Assembly (NCBI GenBank): GCA_020428535.1
Contig: JAGQMS010000001.1
Location: 1 to 64,000 of the forward strand
Direction: 5' to 3'
Length of the DNA stretch: 64,000 bases
Source of the DNA: Candidatus Saccharimonadota bacterium
Lineage (GTDB): Bacteria > Patescibacteriota > Saccharimonadia > Saccharimonadales > JAGQMS01
The notes below the pieces were generated by a model, which saw nothing but the letters and a program-made list of their open reading frames with translations, made no database searches and was not told the origin of the DNA. This document shows, piece after piece, positions 44,549 to 52,745 of the stretch (position 1 is the first letter of the stretch; each line of letters begins with the position of its first letter). A program made the position numbers and the translations under genes.

Positions 44549-45036
44549 GCATTAATACCTGAAGGAAGTGAACCATTGGCTACTGCTTCTGGCACTATAA
44601 CTACCAAATCGTTCCCCTCACTGTCAGTAAAGGTAAAATCAAGATCCCCCGGATTTAGATCAACTATGAGTTGGCCATTTGTGTCGGGTAAAATAGGCGC
44701 ACAATTGGAAAGGACAATGTTGGGGTAATTGGAGCGAAGCCATCCAAGCGCAAAACTTTCGAGTGAATCGTAAGAATCTGGCAACCCGCTATTTGCATTT
44801 TCTGCAACAGAACCGCTCTGCGTTTCGCATTCATATACGGCAGGAATCGCGCCTCGCAATCGATCTTTATCAAACAAATCTATAGTTGCTTCACTTAATA
44901 CAATACCCGCACAGATGCTTACTAACCATGGCAATACTTCTGAACCAATTTTCAATAAATTTTTTCCTAACCTCTTTGCATTAATTTTTTTTGGGTGAGG
45001 GAATTCTTCTGGGTTCCAGTCGTAGTATTCAGTCAT
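44545..45036 (-). CDS. Single-span membrane protein, unknown
   Basis: The 163-residue product has a basic cytoplasmic start (HPKKINAKRLGKNLLK), one membrane helix (about 34-50, VLPWLVSICAGIVLSE) and an outer domain with two or more cysteines (YECETQSG, LSNCAPILP) and an acidic beta-type end (DLDFTFTDSEGNDL). It converges with leuS, overlapping by 4 nt. No family is recognised. Confidence 0.65.
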   Translation of the reverse strand: MTEYYDWNPEEFPHPKKINAKRLGKNLLKIGSEVLPWLVSICAGIVLSEATIDLFDKDRLRGAIPAVYECETQSGSVAENANSGLPDSYDSLESFALGWLRSNYPNIVLSNCAPILPDTNGQLIVDLNPGDLDFTFTDSEGNDLVVIVPEAVANGSLPSGINA

Positions 45037-45125
45037 ACGAATACAATACGAGAAAAATCGGTGTTGTCAAGGTTTATATACAATTTGGGAATGAAGGAAC
45101 ACTTGGTTTTGGAATCTGGCCGAAG

Positions 45126-45154
45126 CCAGGGCGGGTCACACGGACCCGCCCTGG
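45126..45154 (-). terminator. Strong GC-rich hairpin ending the foreign-looking gene
   Basis: CCAGGGCGGGTC (45126-45137) pairs perfectly with GACCCGCCCTGG (45143-45154), loop 5 nt. It overlaps the last codons and stop of the minus-strand gene. The T-tail after it is weak. The GC content differs sharply from other terminators here. Confidence 0.65.
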
Positions 45155-45471
45155 TTCAGCTCCGTCACCGAGCCGAGATTCAGCTCGATGGGCATGGCAT
45201 CGGGTCGAGCCTTGGGATCGGCGCGACACCATCGACTGGTGGCGGCAATCGCCGCCACAAAAAGAGTTTTGAAACTCCAGTACGCGATCAACATCGCGAT
45301 CGCTCCAACAGCGATATTCGGCCCCCACATGCAGACCACTGTGAAGAACCACTGTGGGCCCCCATGGGGGTTCCTCGTGATTCTTGCCCATACCGGGAAG
45401 GTATGGGCAAGCAAGTAGATCGCGGTGGTGGATGGGAAAATCCACATCCAGGCTCGAGTGGTGTCTTTCAC
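45136..45471 (-). CDS. Small membrane protein in GC-rich foreign-looking cassette
   Basis: The start is GTG 45471 with a textbook AGGAGG 8 nt before it on the minus strand. The 111-residue product has two membrane helices (about 14-30 and 48-75) and a hydrophilic tail. Codons are clearly GC-rich compared with neighbours, and the Shine-Dalgarno use also differs. No family is recognised. It has its own TGCTATAAT promoter and long hairpin-rich leader. Recent transfer, for example from a high-GC actinobacterium, is likely. Confidence 0.65.
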   Translation of the reverse strand: MKDTTRAWMWIFPSTTAIYLLAHTFPVWARITRNPHGGPQWFFTVVCMWGPNIAVGAIAMLIAYWSFKTLFVAAIAATSRWCRADPKARPDAMPIELNLGSVTELNQGGSV

Positions 45472-45634
45472 TTCTGTTTCCTCCTGCCCCTTTCCGGGGC
45501 GGTCGTTGGTTGCAACGATGCCTTGGCGGTCGGTCGACCGCTATGACAGAGGAAACTTGCAAGTGTTCCCCCAAACTGTATGTAAACTGTAAAAATTCGC
45601 GTGGAGTCAATTCCACGTGAAGCATATTATAGCA
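45472..45634 (-). promoter_or_regulatory. Promoter and hairpin-rich 5' leader of the GC-rich gene
   Basis: On the minus strand TGCTATAAT covers 45626-45634. The roughly 148-nt leader holds three perfect hairpins: CGTGGA/TCCACG (45599-45616), GCGGTCG/CGACCGC (about 45527-45542) and GCCCC/GGGGC (45488-45502), the last just before AGGAGG. Such folding near the ribosome site suggests RNA-level control. The remaining 99 nt to rpmF carry its TACAAT promoter. Confidence 0.5.
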
Positions 45635-45733
45635 AAAAGTGTATGTTTTGTCAATACTGGCACCCCTGTTGCTTAAGTTTGTGCAATATGCTACAATTGG
45701 CCTAATTTATCACTAGATTAAAGGAGTTAAGAC

Positions 45734-45964
45734 GTGGGTAAACCAAAGAAACGCACCAGTGCGCGTAAAACTGGCTTGCGCCGTAGTCATTTGGTGCTGA
45801 AACTAGCACGGATGGTTAATGGCAAATCACCAGTGAAGGTTCGCACAACTAAGAATGAATCAGGAAAACGCAAGAGCGTAAGTAGTAAGACAGAAGTTGT
45901 AAGTACTAAAGAAGCTGCAAAGACGACAAAGAAAGCAGCACCTAAGAAAACAACCAAAAAGTAG
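45734..45964 (+). CDS. rpmF: Ribosomal protein bL32 with a basic C-terminal tail
   Basis: GTG 45734 follows GGAG. The 76-residue product begins GKPKKRTSARKTGLRRSH, the bL32 signature (PKKRTS...RRSH). It is longer than many bL32 proteins by a Lys/Ala/Thr-rich tail (EAAKTTKKAAPKKTTKK) and lacks the zinc cysteines of some forms. It is a structural protein of the large subunit near the peptidyl transferase region. nusB follows after 89 nt. Confidence 0.85.
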   Translation: MGKPKKRTSARKTGLRRSHLVLKLARMVNGKSPVKVRTTKNESGKRKSVSSKTEVVSTKEAAKTTKKAAPKKTTKK

Positions 45965-46053
45965 TTTCTGCTCATTAAGAGTTAGGAAATTACGTAAGCA
46001 ATTTGCTATTATAGGTAGTAGATAGCTTGGAATAAAGAGGAAGATTTAACAAA

Positions 46054-46512
46054 ATGGCATCCAATCGACACTTAGGCCGAATCGTTGCTCTACAGACTGT
46101 GTATGAGTATGTCTTTCGGGCTGATTGCGAAGATAGCGCCAATGATTTATCGGAGATCCTGGAGCGCAATATTAAGCGCTACAGCGAGACTATCGATGAT
46201 AAAGACTTTATAGTTGAACTCACAAATGGTGTGGTGAACACCCGTGAAGAGTTGGACAAAGAGCTCCAACCTCTTGCGCCGGAGTGGCCCCTAAACCAGA
46301 TTTCGCGTATTGACCATGCTGTTCTCTGGATAGGCCTATATGAACTAATCAATCACAGTGATGTCCCACCAAAAGTCGTTATCAACGAAGCAGTTGAACT
46401 GGCAAAAGGTTTTGGCAGTGATTCATCTAGTAAATTCATCAATGGCGTACTAGGCACAGCCTATCGCAATCGTAGTGGAGATGATGCTTCTAAAGAAGAG
46501 AAGCAAGCATGA
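46054..46512 (+). CDS. nusB: Transcription antitermination factor NusB
   Basis: The 152-residue all-helical product shows the NusB pattern: N-terminal [37 protein letters not shown], and [29 protein letters not shown]. NusB with NusE (S10) binds boxA RNA for rRNA antitermination. It overlaps the next Nudix gene by 4 nt. The gene set rpmF-nusB-Nudix-rnc-rpsP makes an RNA/ribosome cluster. Confidence 0.94.
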   Translation: [152 protein letters not shown]

Positions 46513-47009
46513 AGCGACCAAGACCCATCAAAGGTCTGAAACAATTTGTTCGTTCCCGCAGGCGACCGCCAATCCAAGAAGTAGTTCGCGAGACTACCGC
46601 AGGTGGAATTATTTACCGCCGGGCAAAGAATTCTAAAGAGATTGAGATCTTGCTTGTTCAAGATGCCCGTGACAGGTGGACTATTCCAAAAGGGCACGTT
46701 GAAGAGGGCGAAACCACCCAAGAGACGGCTCTTAGAGAAATCGGTGAGGAAACAGGCTTAAAAGATATCAAAATTATGGGCTGGATCGGCAAAACGAACT
46801 TCCGCTACCGCCGAGAAAATAGCCTTGTTTTGATGGTCACTCACGTATATTTAGCTAAATCACTGAATTACAACGAAGTTCCCCAAAGAGAAGACTGGAT
46901 GAACGGTATCAAATGGTTCCCGGCGAGCGAAGCAATTGACGCCGTAGCCTATGAACAGTTGAATAAATTGATGCTGGTCGGCATGAAGAAAATGCGTGAA
47001 ACAGCGTAG
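46509..47009 (+). CDS. Nudix hydrolase
   Basis: The 166-residue product has a full Nudix box (GHVEEGETTQETALREIGEE then TGL). The N-terminus is basic (MKRPRPIKGLKQFVRSRRR). The substrate is not predictable; diadenosine polyphosphates, oxidised nucleotides and RNA caps are options. Overlap with nusB (ATGA) and closeness to rnc suggest a link with RNA metabolism, which is inference from context. Confidence 0.88.
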   Translation: MKRPRPIKGLKQFVRSRRRPPIQEVVRETTAGGIIYRRAKNSKEIEILLVQDARDRWTIPKGHVEEGETTQETALREIGEETGLKDIKIMGWIGKTNFRYRRENSLVLMVTHVYLAKSLNYNEVPQREDWMNGIKWFPASEAIDAVAYEQLNKLMLVGMKKMRETA

Positions 47010-47067
47010 CTTGGCAACAAGTATATAGTAGAAGTATAAAGAATAAAGGAAGGAAAATAAGACTTTA

Positions 47068-47874
47068 ATGCAACCAAAAGTAAATATAGACGCGACGCCG
47101 TATGTGGATTTAGCAAAAAATGTACTGGGCGTAACGTTTAACGACATAAGCTTTCTCGTGACAGCTTTTACACACAGATCGTACCTCAACGAGCACAAAA
47201 AGACGGTCTCCGAGCACAACGAGAGATTAGAATTTTTAGGTGATGCTGTTCTTGAGTTAGCAGTCACTAGGTTTTTGTATCTGAACTACTCTGAGCCAGA
47301 AGGAATCTTAACTAATTGGCGCAGTGCGCTTGTGCGAACAGAGAGCATTTCTGCCGCTGGGAGCCGACTTGGTTTTGAGCAGTATCTCAGACTCTCAAGA
47401 GGTGAAAAAAGAGGTAGTGATCGAGCCAGAGAACAAATCTTGGCAAACTGCTTCGAGGCAGTTATCGGCGCCATATACCTAGACCAAGGTTATGACGAAG
47501 CTGAAAAATTCATTCAAAGAAATATTACCTCAACTTTTGACGCGATTTTGGAATCTGGTTCGTGGATGGACCCAAAGTCTAGACTGCAAGAAATTGTCCA
47601 GGCCGAAGTTGGCTTTACGCCTCAATATCGTGTGTTAGGTGAAGAAGGCCCTGATCACGAAAAAATCTTCACGATTGGGGTATTTGTCGGTGATGAACTA
47701 AAAGGCAAGGGCGAAGGTCACTCCAAACAAATCGCTCAAGCCCGGGCTGCTGAGCGCGCTTTAGGGGTATATGTTTCGGCAAAAAAACTTTCATCTGAAC
47801 CACCGCTGTTGACAGAAGATGATAAATCAGGTAAAATCACCAGGAGTAAAAAATCAGGGAAAGAAACTAAATAA
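47068..47874 (+). CDS. rnc: Ribonuclease III
   Basis: RNase III cuts double-stranded RNA, including rRNA precursors. The 268-residue product has the catalytic signature HNERLEFLGDAVLEL, the second acidic cluster (NCFEAVIGAIYLDQGY) and a C-terminal double-stranded RNA-binding domain (SRLQEIVQAEVGFTPQY, GKGEGHSKQIAQARAAERAL). A charged tail follows. Its stop overlaps the rpsP start by 1 nt. Confidence 0.96.
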   Translation: MQPKVNIDATPYVDLAKNVLGVTFNDISFLVTAFTHRSYLNEHKKTVSEHNERLEFLGDAVLELAVTRFLYLNYSEPEGILTNWRSALVRTESISAAGSRLGFEQYLRLSRGEKRGSDRAREQILANCFEAVIGAIYLDQGYDEAEKFIQRNITSTFDAILESGSWMDPKSRLQEIVQAEVGFTPQYRVLGEEGPDHEKIFTIGVFVGDELKGKGEGHSKQIAQARAAERALGVYVSAKKLSSEPPLLTEDDKSGKITRSKKSGKETK

Positions 47875-48293
47875 TGCTGACAATCCGCTTGCAACGCGGT
47901 GGTCGAAAAGGCCTTCCGCAATATCGAGTCGTCGTACAAGACTCACGATTCTCGCCAACATCTGGGCGCATAGTATCTGTTATTGGTACTTATAATCCAC
48001 ATAGCAAAGAAGTAACTGTTGATAAAGAAGCAGCTACCAAGTTTATGAGCAATGGCGCACAGCCATCACCTCGAGTTGCTTCAATCCTAAGAGCACAAGG
48101 TGTAGCTCTACCATCATGGGTCAAGCAAGCTGACAAAAAGTCAAAAGCTATCCGAAATGTTGGCAAATTGAAGCGCAATACCCCAGAAGCGCCTGCCGAG
48201 GAAGCAGCACCAGACGCTGAAGCTCCAGCAGAAGTACCTGCAGAAGTTGAGGCGGACGAAGAAGCTGTAGCTACTGAAACTACTGAAGAATAG
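47874..48293 (+). CDS. rpsP: Ribosomal protein bS16 with an acidic tail
   Basis: The 139-residue product begins MLTIRLQRGGRKGLPQYRVV, typical bS16, through about residue 85. A roughly 55-residue extension follows, with a basic part (KKSKAIRNVGKLKRN) and a strongly acidic Ala/Glu/Pro tail (APAEVPAEVEADEEAV). It is a small-subunit assembly protein. A terminator lies 22 nt after the stop, and khpA has its own ribosome site. Confidence 0.95.
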   Translation: MLTIRLQRGGRKGLPQYRVVVQDSRFSPTSGRIVSVIGTYNPHSKEVTVDKEAATKFMSNGAQPSPRVASILRAQGVALPSWVKQADKKSKAIRNVGKLKRNTPEAPAEEAAPDAEAPAEVPAEVEADEEAVATETTEE

Positions 48294-48314
48294 ATAAAGC
48301 AGAATTTGTGTATG

Positions 48315-48342
48315 AATGCAGGCTATAATCGCCTGCATTTTT
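48315..48342 (+). terminator. Intrinsic terminator after rpsP
   Basis: AATGCAGGC (48315-48323) pairs perfectly with GCCTGCATT (48331-48339), loop 7 nt, followed by TTTTT overlapping the stem end. The loop contains TATAATC, which might also serve as a -10 for khpA. Confidence 0.88.
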
Positions 48343-48380
48343 CGTGATAAACTAAAAACATACTAATTGGAGGAACTTTG

Positions 48381-48818
48381 ATGTCAACTGTAAGTATAGA
48401 CCAGCAATTTGTGGAATATGTAGTTAAGTCCATAGTCGGGAATCAAGACGCAGTAAAAGTCGACCGCTCGGTAGACGAAAAAGGGGTTCTTTTAGAGCTG
48501 ACTGTTGACCCAGAAGACTTAGGACGTGTCATTGGCAAACGAGGGGCTACAGCTCAAAGCCTCAGGACGCTTCTGCGTGCTCTAGGCACAAAGAATGAAG
48601 CCCGCTACAACCTAAAGATTGTCGACAACGGTGCGCCAAGGCCAGCACGGAGCGATGATAGTCCAGCCACAAGTACATCTGACGATGACGATGTGGTAAG
48701 CAATGACGATGTTGCCGATGAAGCGGAAGTAGAAGCTCCAAAAGAAACCAAGAGTAGCGAATCAATGGCAAGCAAAGCTCGAAAAGAGCTAGACGATCTT
48801 GATGATCTAGATATTTAG
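48381..48818 (+). CDS. khpA: KhpA-type KH-domain RNA-binding protein with an acidic tail
   Basis: ATG 48381 follows GGAGG (48369-48373) by 7 nt. The 145-residue product has one KH domain with DLGRVIGKRGATAQSLRTL. Normal KhpA is about 80 residues; here a roughly 60-residue acidic tail follows (DDDDVVSNDDVADEAE) and ends ARKELDDLDDLDI. KhpA binds many RNAs and acts in division control and translation. The usual rpsP-khpA-rimM-trmD order is kept except that rimM is missing. Confidence 0.88.
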   Translation: MSTVSIDQQFVEYVVKSIVGNQDAVKVDRSVDEKGVLLELTVDPEDLGRVIGKRGATAQSLRTLLRALGTKNEARYNLKIVDNGAPRPARSDDSPATSTSDDDDVVSNDDVADEAEVEAPKETKSSESMASKARKELDDLDDLDI

Positions 48819-48835
48819 TTTTTTACAGAGGGCAG

Positions 48836-49040
48836 CAAATTTATTATTTGCATGTAGTGAAAAGCTTTGATTAAATAAACGTAGCCTTTATTTTTTGAGG
48901 GCTAAAAGCTAAACAAACACACATAAGGTAACAAAAAAGTTGGCTCATGCGAGCCCTTCAAAGTGGAGTCGTTGATCGTAGCGATTTCGAGGGAGAGCCT
49001 TATGTGAAAGCACCGCCCAAATCGAGGCGGTGCATTTTTT
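48836..49040 (+). ncRNA. Possible structured RNA with terminator between khpA and trmD
   Basis: The 247-nt gap where rimM would be expected has no good frame but many hairpins: GCAAAT/ATTTGC (about 48836-48852), TAGCC/GGGCTA (about 48881-48903), GGCTC-ATGC-GAGCC (about 48943-48956), ATCG/CGAT (about 48975-48985), and a strong terminator GCACCGCC (49010-49017)/GGCGGTGC (49026-49033) with ATTTTTT. No known RNA family was recognised. It could be a small RNA or the 3' UTR of khpA. Confidence 0.4.
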
Positions 49041-49065
49041 ATAATATTGTTGTATAATAAACTTA

Positions 49066-49737
49066 ATGAAAATTCAAATTATTACTCTTTTTCCTGAGGC
49101 GGTAGAGCCTTATTTGAAAGCTTCAATGCTTTGGAAGGCCTCTGATCGAGGTCTTGTAGAGTTTTCGCTGATTAATTTGCGAGACTTTGGGATCGGCCCA
49201 AGAAAAACGGTTGATGATACGCCATACGGCGGTGGCGATGGCATGCTTTTGAAGCCTGAACCCTTGGTAGCGGCGATAGAGTACGCAATTGAACAGAATA
49301 TAGAATATAGAAGAAAGAATAAAGAAAAGCCACAAAGACCTATAGTATTACTCCCAACACCGAGGGGTACGATTTATAAGCAATCAGACGCAAAGAGGTT
49401 GGCAGCATCAAATCGAGATCTGATTATTGTATGCCCTCGGTATGAAGGTTATGACGAGAGAGTCACCAAGTGGGTAGACGAACAAATTTGTATTGGGAAT
49501 TATGTGCTAACAGGCGGGGAGTTGCCAGCAATGATTATCGCCGACAGTGTAGTGAGGCTAATCCCTGGAGTATTGGGTGGCGAGAAATCAGCTGAAATTG
49601 AGAGTTTTCAAATTGATGACCAAAACATCGAGTTCCCTCAATACACCAGACCAGAGAAGTTTAAGGGCCTGAAGGTGCCGGACGTGTTATTGAGTGGACA
49701 TCATGCGGAGATAGAGAAATGGCGAAAAAACCAGTAG
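49066..49737 (+). CDS. trmD: tRNA (guanine37-N1) methyltransferase TrmD
   Basis: TATAAT (49053-49058) lies 7 nt before ATG 49066. The 223-residue product has MKIQIITLFPEAVEPYL, DDTPYGGGDGMLLKPEP, CPRYEGYDERV and the knot IGNYVLTGGELPAMIIADSV, all TrmD signatures. It methylates G37 next to the anticodon and prevents frameshifting. Its 3' end overlaps an unknown gene by 19 nt. Confidence 0.96.
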   Translation: MKIQIITLFPEAVEPYLKASMLWKASDRGLVEFSLINLRDFGIGPRKTVDDTPYGGGDGMLLKPEPLVAAIEYAIEQNIEYRRKNKEKPQRPIVLLPTPRGTIYKQSDAKRLAASNRDLIIVCPRYEGYDERVTKWVDEQICIGNYVLTGGELPAMIIADSVVRLIPGVLGGEKSAEIESFQIDDQNIEFPQYTRPEKFKGLKVPDVLLSGHHAEIEKWRKNQ

Positions 49738-50528
49738 TTCCCCCACCAAGTCTTCAAGAGGCCTATTTAGCGGCAAGAGCTGAATTATGTTATTCGGACC
49801 AGGGACCGTTAATTGATGAGGTTGAGTTGTATCAGCTATTAAGTTATCCGGGCCAGCGTGTACCTAGTAATGCTTACGTAGGCGAATTACTCAAAGATTT
49901 GTTTGGCGAGTATTCTGATACCAATAGTAGGGTTGAAGACTTTTTAGCCAATGGATTCTCATGGCAGGTTAGAGAAAATGGTGGCCCTACGGCTCATTTA
50001 ATGATTCCCCAAAATACCGAACCATTTTATATTATGGTCGCTCTATCCCCAGTTGTTGTCGATATGTTGGCGAATATGATCATGATTCACACATCACCAG
50101 CAAGCGATAAAGATGTTCCGGGCGCAGTATGGGAGGCAACAAGATGGTACTATGAGACATGCATGATCTGGGCTGGGTTAAGCTATTTACGGCTAAAAGG
50201 TTTCGGAGTCACGCAAGATGTCAGCGAAGGACTGGCACGTTACAATAGATCTTCTAAGTTTCTAGAGAGCGCTAAAATAGGACCAATTGCATTTGCAGAC
50301 TTGTGTTTGGCGGCAGATCTTAGTACAAAATCAGCAATTGATAGGATGACAAGGCGTGGAAGTGGGTATCATGGTGATGGTGTTTTCAATGAGCTTATAG
50401 AACGATTGTCTCACTTTGCTGAAAAAGGCTTACACGCTACTAATGATCCGTTCTTCGCGGCACTTTCGGAAGTAGATACATCAGCACTATTAGATACTCC
50501 AGAAAGTGTTGTGCAGATTTTTGGCTAG
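49719..50528 (+). CDS. Hypothetical protein, 269 residues
   Basis: ATG 49719 lies inside the trmD end, so it is probably coupled. The product is soluble and helical (SLQEAYLAARAELCYSD, DVSEGLARYNRSSKFLES) with a hydrophobic middle (PFYIMVALSPVVVDMLANMIMI). No family is recognised. A new unit with a strong Shine-Dalgarno sequence begins right after. Confidence 0.6.
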   Translation: MAKKPVVPPPSLQEAYLAARAELCYSDQGPLIDEVELYQLLSYPGQRVPSNAYVGELLKDLFGEYSDTNSRVEDFLANGFSWQVRENGGPTAHLMIPQNTEPFYIMVALSPVVVDMLANMIMIHTSPASDKDVPGAVWEATRWYYETCMIWAGLSYLRLKGFGVTQDVSEGLARYNRSSKFLESAKIGPIAFADLCLAADLSTKSAIDRMTRRGSGYHGDGVFNELIERLSHFAEKGLHATNDPFFAALSEVDTSALLDTPESVVQIFG

Positions 50529-50563
50529 TTCAACTTGCTATACTAGAAGTATAAGGAGGGGTT

Positions 50564-50929
50564 ATGAAATTCAATGGAATAATGATTGGCACAGAAGATG
50601 TGAGCAAGCTTGCTGATTTTTATACTAAAGTTCTGGGCGAGCCAACTTGGAATATGGATGGATTCTATGGCTGGGCTACTGATGGCGCAAATTTGATGCT
50701 CGGGGCTCATAGTGAAGTTAAGGGCGAGTCAGTGAATCCTCAAAGAATGTTGATGCAGTTTGAAGCGAGTGACGTAAAAGCGGAATTTGAAAGAATCAAA
50801 GAATGTGGTGCAAGCGTGGTTGCAGAGCCATACCAACCAGATAGCGAAAATAGCCCAAATGTTTGGCTGGCGACTGTTGCCGATGTTGATGGCAATTATA
50901 TTCAATTAGCAACACCATGGGAGGGTTAG
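50564..50929 (+). CDS. VOC-family (glyoxalase-like) protein
   Basis: AAGGAGGGG lies 3 nt before ATG 50564. The 121-residue product has the paired beta-alpha-beta VOC fold: KFNGIMIGTEDVSKLADFY, FYGWATDGANLMLG, and the end VADVDGNYIQLATPW. Members include glyoxalases, dioxygenases and antibiotic-binding proteins; the substrate is unknown. Its stop is directly followed by the sod start, suggesting a stress-related pair. Confidence 0.85.
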   Translation: MKFNGIMIGTEDVSKLADFYTKVLGEPTWNMDGFYGWATDGANLMLGAHSEVKGESVNPQRMLMQFEASDVKAEFERIKECGASVVAEPYQPDSENSPNVWLATVADVDGNYIQLATPWEG

Positions 50930-51553
50930 ATGGCAGAATTTAAGTTACCAGAACTACCTTATGGCCTAGATGATCTAGCGCCGGTTTTGAGCAGGGAGAC
51001 ACTAGAATTTCATTACGGCAAACATCATCAAGCCTACATCACCAATCTCAACGGGCTGATAGCGGGCACTGAGAATGAAAGCAAATCGGTTGAAGAAATT
51101 ATCAAATCAGCAGAGCCAGGCGGGCTTTTTAATAATTCCGCACAGGCGTATAACCATACTTTCTACTGGTTTGGCTTAGCACCCAGCAAAGGTGAGAGCA
51201 ACGCTCCGAGCGGGTCTATAGCGGACGCGATAAACACTAAATTTGGAGATTTTGAAACTTTCAAGAGTCAGTTTAGCGATTTAGGAGTTAAACATTTTGG
51301 TAGTGGATGGGCTTGGCTAGTAAAGAACATCTCTGGAGAGTTGGAGATGAAGGGCATGCATGATGCAGATACCCCGATCAAAACTGGTGACACACCACTG
51401 CTTGCACTTGATGTTTGGGAACATGCCTACTACATTGACTATCGCAATAAACGACCCGACTATATATCTGCCTTCTGGCAACTTGTGAATTGGGATTTTG
51501 TAGAACAGCGGTTCGTTGCTGATTCTTACGAATCTTTGATGATGCCTAGCTAG
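50930..51553 (+). CDS. sodA: Superoxide dismutase (Fe/Mn)
   Basis: The 207-residue product has the Fe/Mn-SOD layout: metal His28 in FHYGKHHQAY, a second His in QAYNHTFYW, and Asp/His in LDVWEHAYYIDYRN. It converts superoxide to hydrogen peroxide and oxygen. Sequence does not firmly separate Fe from Mn use, so the symbol could also be sodB. It is joined end-to-start with the VOC gene. Confidence 0.95.
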   Translation: MAEFKLPELPYGLDDLAPVLSRETLEFHYGKHHQAYITNLNGLIAGTENESKSVEEIIKSAEPGGLFNNSAQAYNHTFYWFGLAPSKGESNAPSGSIADAINTKFGDFETFKSQFSDLGVKHFGSGWAWLVKNISGELEMKGMHDADTPIKTGDTPLLALDVWEHAYYIDYRNKRPDYISAFWQLVNWDFVEQRFVADSYESLMMPS

Positions 51554-51554
51554 G

Positions 51555-52745
51555 CTAGCGCATCCGTCGGCCGTTATTGAGATCTACACCAAAACTAAGT
51601 TCGGCGGTGTTGATGAAGGTGTCTTTGTCGTTGATGATAGCTTGTGGAGGCAACTGATCAGATTTAGTCTTGAGACCGCTGACTCGTTTGACGGCTGTGC
51701 CGATTGCCAAGAATTCTATAAGCCCATTACCAAGTTGGTAGACATAGGTTTTGATACCCAAAACATCGTCAGCGCCAATTGCGGTTGCTTGAGCCTGAAC
51801 TTTCTTCAAAGACTCTTCTCGGGCGCCGTATATTAGCTCGGTCATTGCAGTGACCTCACCGCGAACTAGGCTTTGCAGGGCAGAAGTGATCCCACCAACT
51901 ACACCAAGAGAGTAAACCGAAGTCCCAAGCACGAGTTGCAGGGGCATGTAGCCAAGGCGAGTGACGTTCCACATTTCTTCGCAAGTAAGGTCGGAGGTGA
52001 TGACATCCACTTTGTCGCTGATTTCACTAACTTTGGGGTGATTAGCGGCGGTGCCGATCATCATCATTTCTTGCACGCCAGTTGTACCAAAAGGCAAGAT
52101 GCTTGTTTGGATGCCAACAACTGAATTGGCGTTGACGCTTCTCGCCTCAGCCATGATTCTTTCAAGAGCAAGGTGTCTTGTTGCTGTGAAGACATCGCTA
52201 TATTCTTTGACCTCACCCTTTGCTAGGGCACGAAAGCCACCCAAAATACCGCGCGCAATACCGACAGAATAGGCAACATTGCCGAATACAAAGCTCACAG
52301 GGTCGTAGCCGGCATCTATTTGACAAAAAAGTTCTTGGCCGTCAGATGAGGTAGTGAAGGGTGTTCGGCCACCGGGGTTATCTTTGTGATGGATGGCGGA
52401 ACCTACAGACAAAAATTCAATGTTATTGCCATGAAAAACAATTTCGCTGTTGACGCTTGTTGCGCCGTCACCGCTGTGCTGGGCCAGCTCATTAATTAGC
52501 CTTTCAAGCGAAAGCCTTCGGCCTTCATAAATCATGTGGGTGAATTGAGTGACCTCACCGCCGAGAGCACTCCTAAAACCAGAGGTAAGACTGCCCACCA
52601 AACCAAGCGCAAAGACTGAGTTCCCAACAACCATGTTGCCTGGGCGATAACCGATCGCATCCGCACAATACATCTCGTTGCCAGATAGCCCGGTAAAAAC
52701 TGCATCATGTGTTGGTACTTGTTGATTTTCTGTTTGTTCGCTCAT
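51555..52745 (-). CDS. Triple YbjQ/UPF0145-domain protein
   Basis: AGGAGG lies 9 nt before ATG 52745 on the minus strand. The 396-residue product holds three copies of a roughly 110-residue YbjQ-like unit (about 20-125, 133-245, 250-362). Each has the pattern GYRPGN/GYDPVS/GYMPLQ, LGLVGSLTSGFRSALGGEV-type glycine helix, a Glu-rich helix with R.LALERI, and a later I.FHG/I.PFG/TYVYQLG strand. YbjQ is normally a single-domain pentamer of unknown role. The fusion is unusual. Confidence 0.85.
   Translation of the reverse strand: MSEQTENQQVPTHDAVFTGLSGNEMYCADAIGYRPGNMVVGNSVFALGLVGSLTSGFRSALGGEVTQFTHMIYEGRRLSLERLINELAQHSGDGATSVNSEIVFHGNNIEFLSVGSAIHHKDNPGGRTPFTTSSDGQELFCQIDAGYDPVSFVFGNVAYSVGIARGILGGFRALAKGEVKEYSDVFTATRHLALERIMAEARSVNANSVVGIQTSILPFGTTGVQEMMMIGTAANHPKVSEISDKVDVITSDLTCEEMWNVTRLGYMPLQLVLGTSVYSLGVVGGITSALQSLVRGEVTAMTELIYGAREESLKKVQAQATAIGADDVLGIKTYVYQLGNGLIEFLAIGTAVKRVSGLKTKSDQLPPQAIINDKDTFINTAELSFGVDLNNGRRMR

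Noticed and set aside
44991-45625. Several plus-strand and overlapping minus-strand frames in the GC-rich stretch
   Set aside because: High GC removes stop codons by chance; only the 111-codon minus-strand frame has a promoter, AGGAGG and membrane helices.
48836-49040. SRP RNA, 6S RNA or tmRNA in the khpA-trmD gap
   Set aside because: I looked for their conserved cores and did not see them; it remains an unassigned structured stretch.
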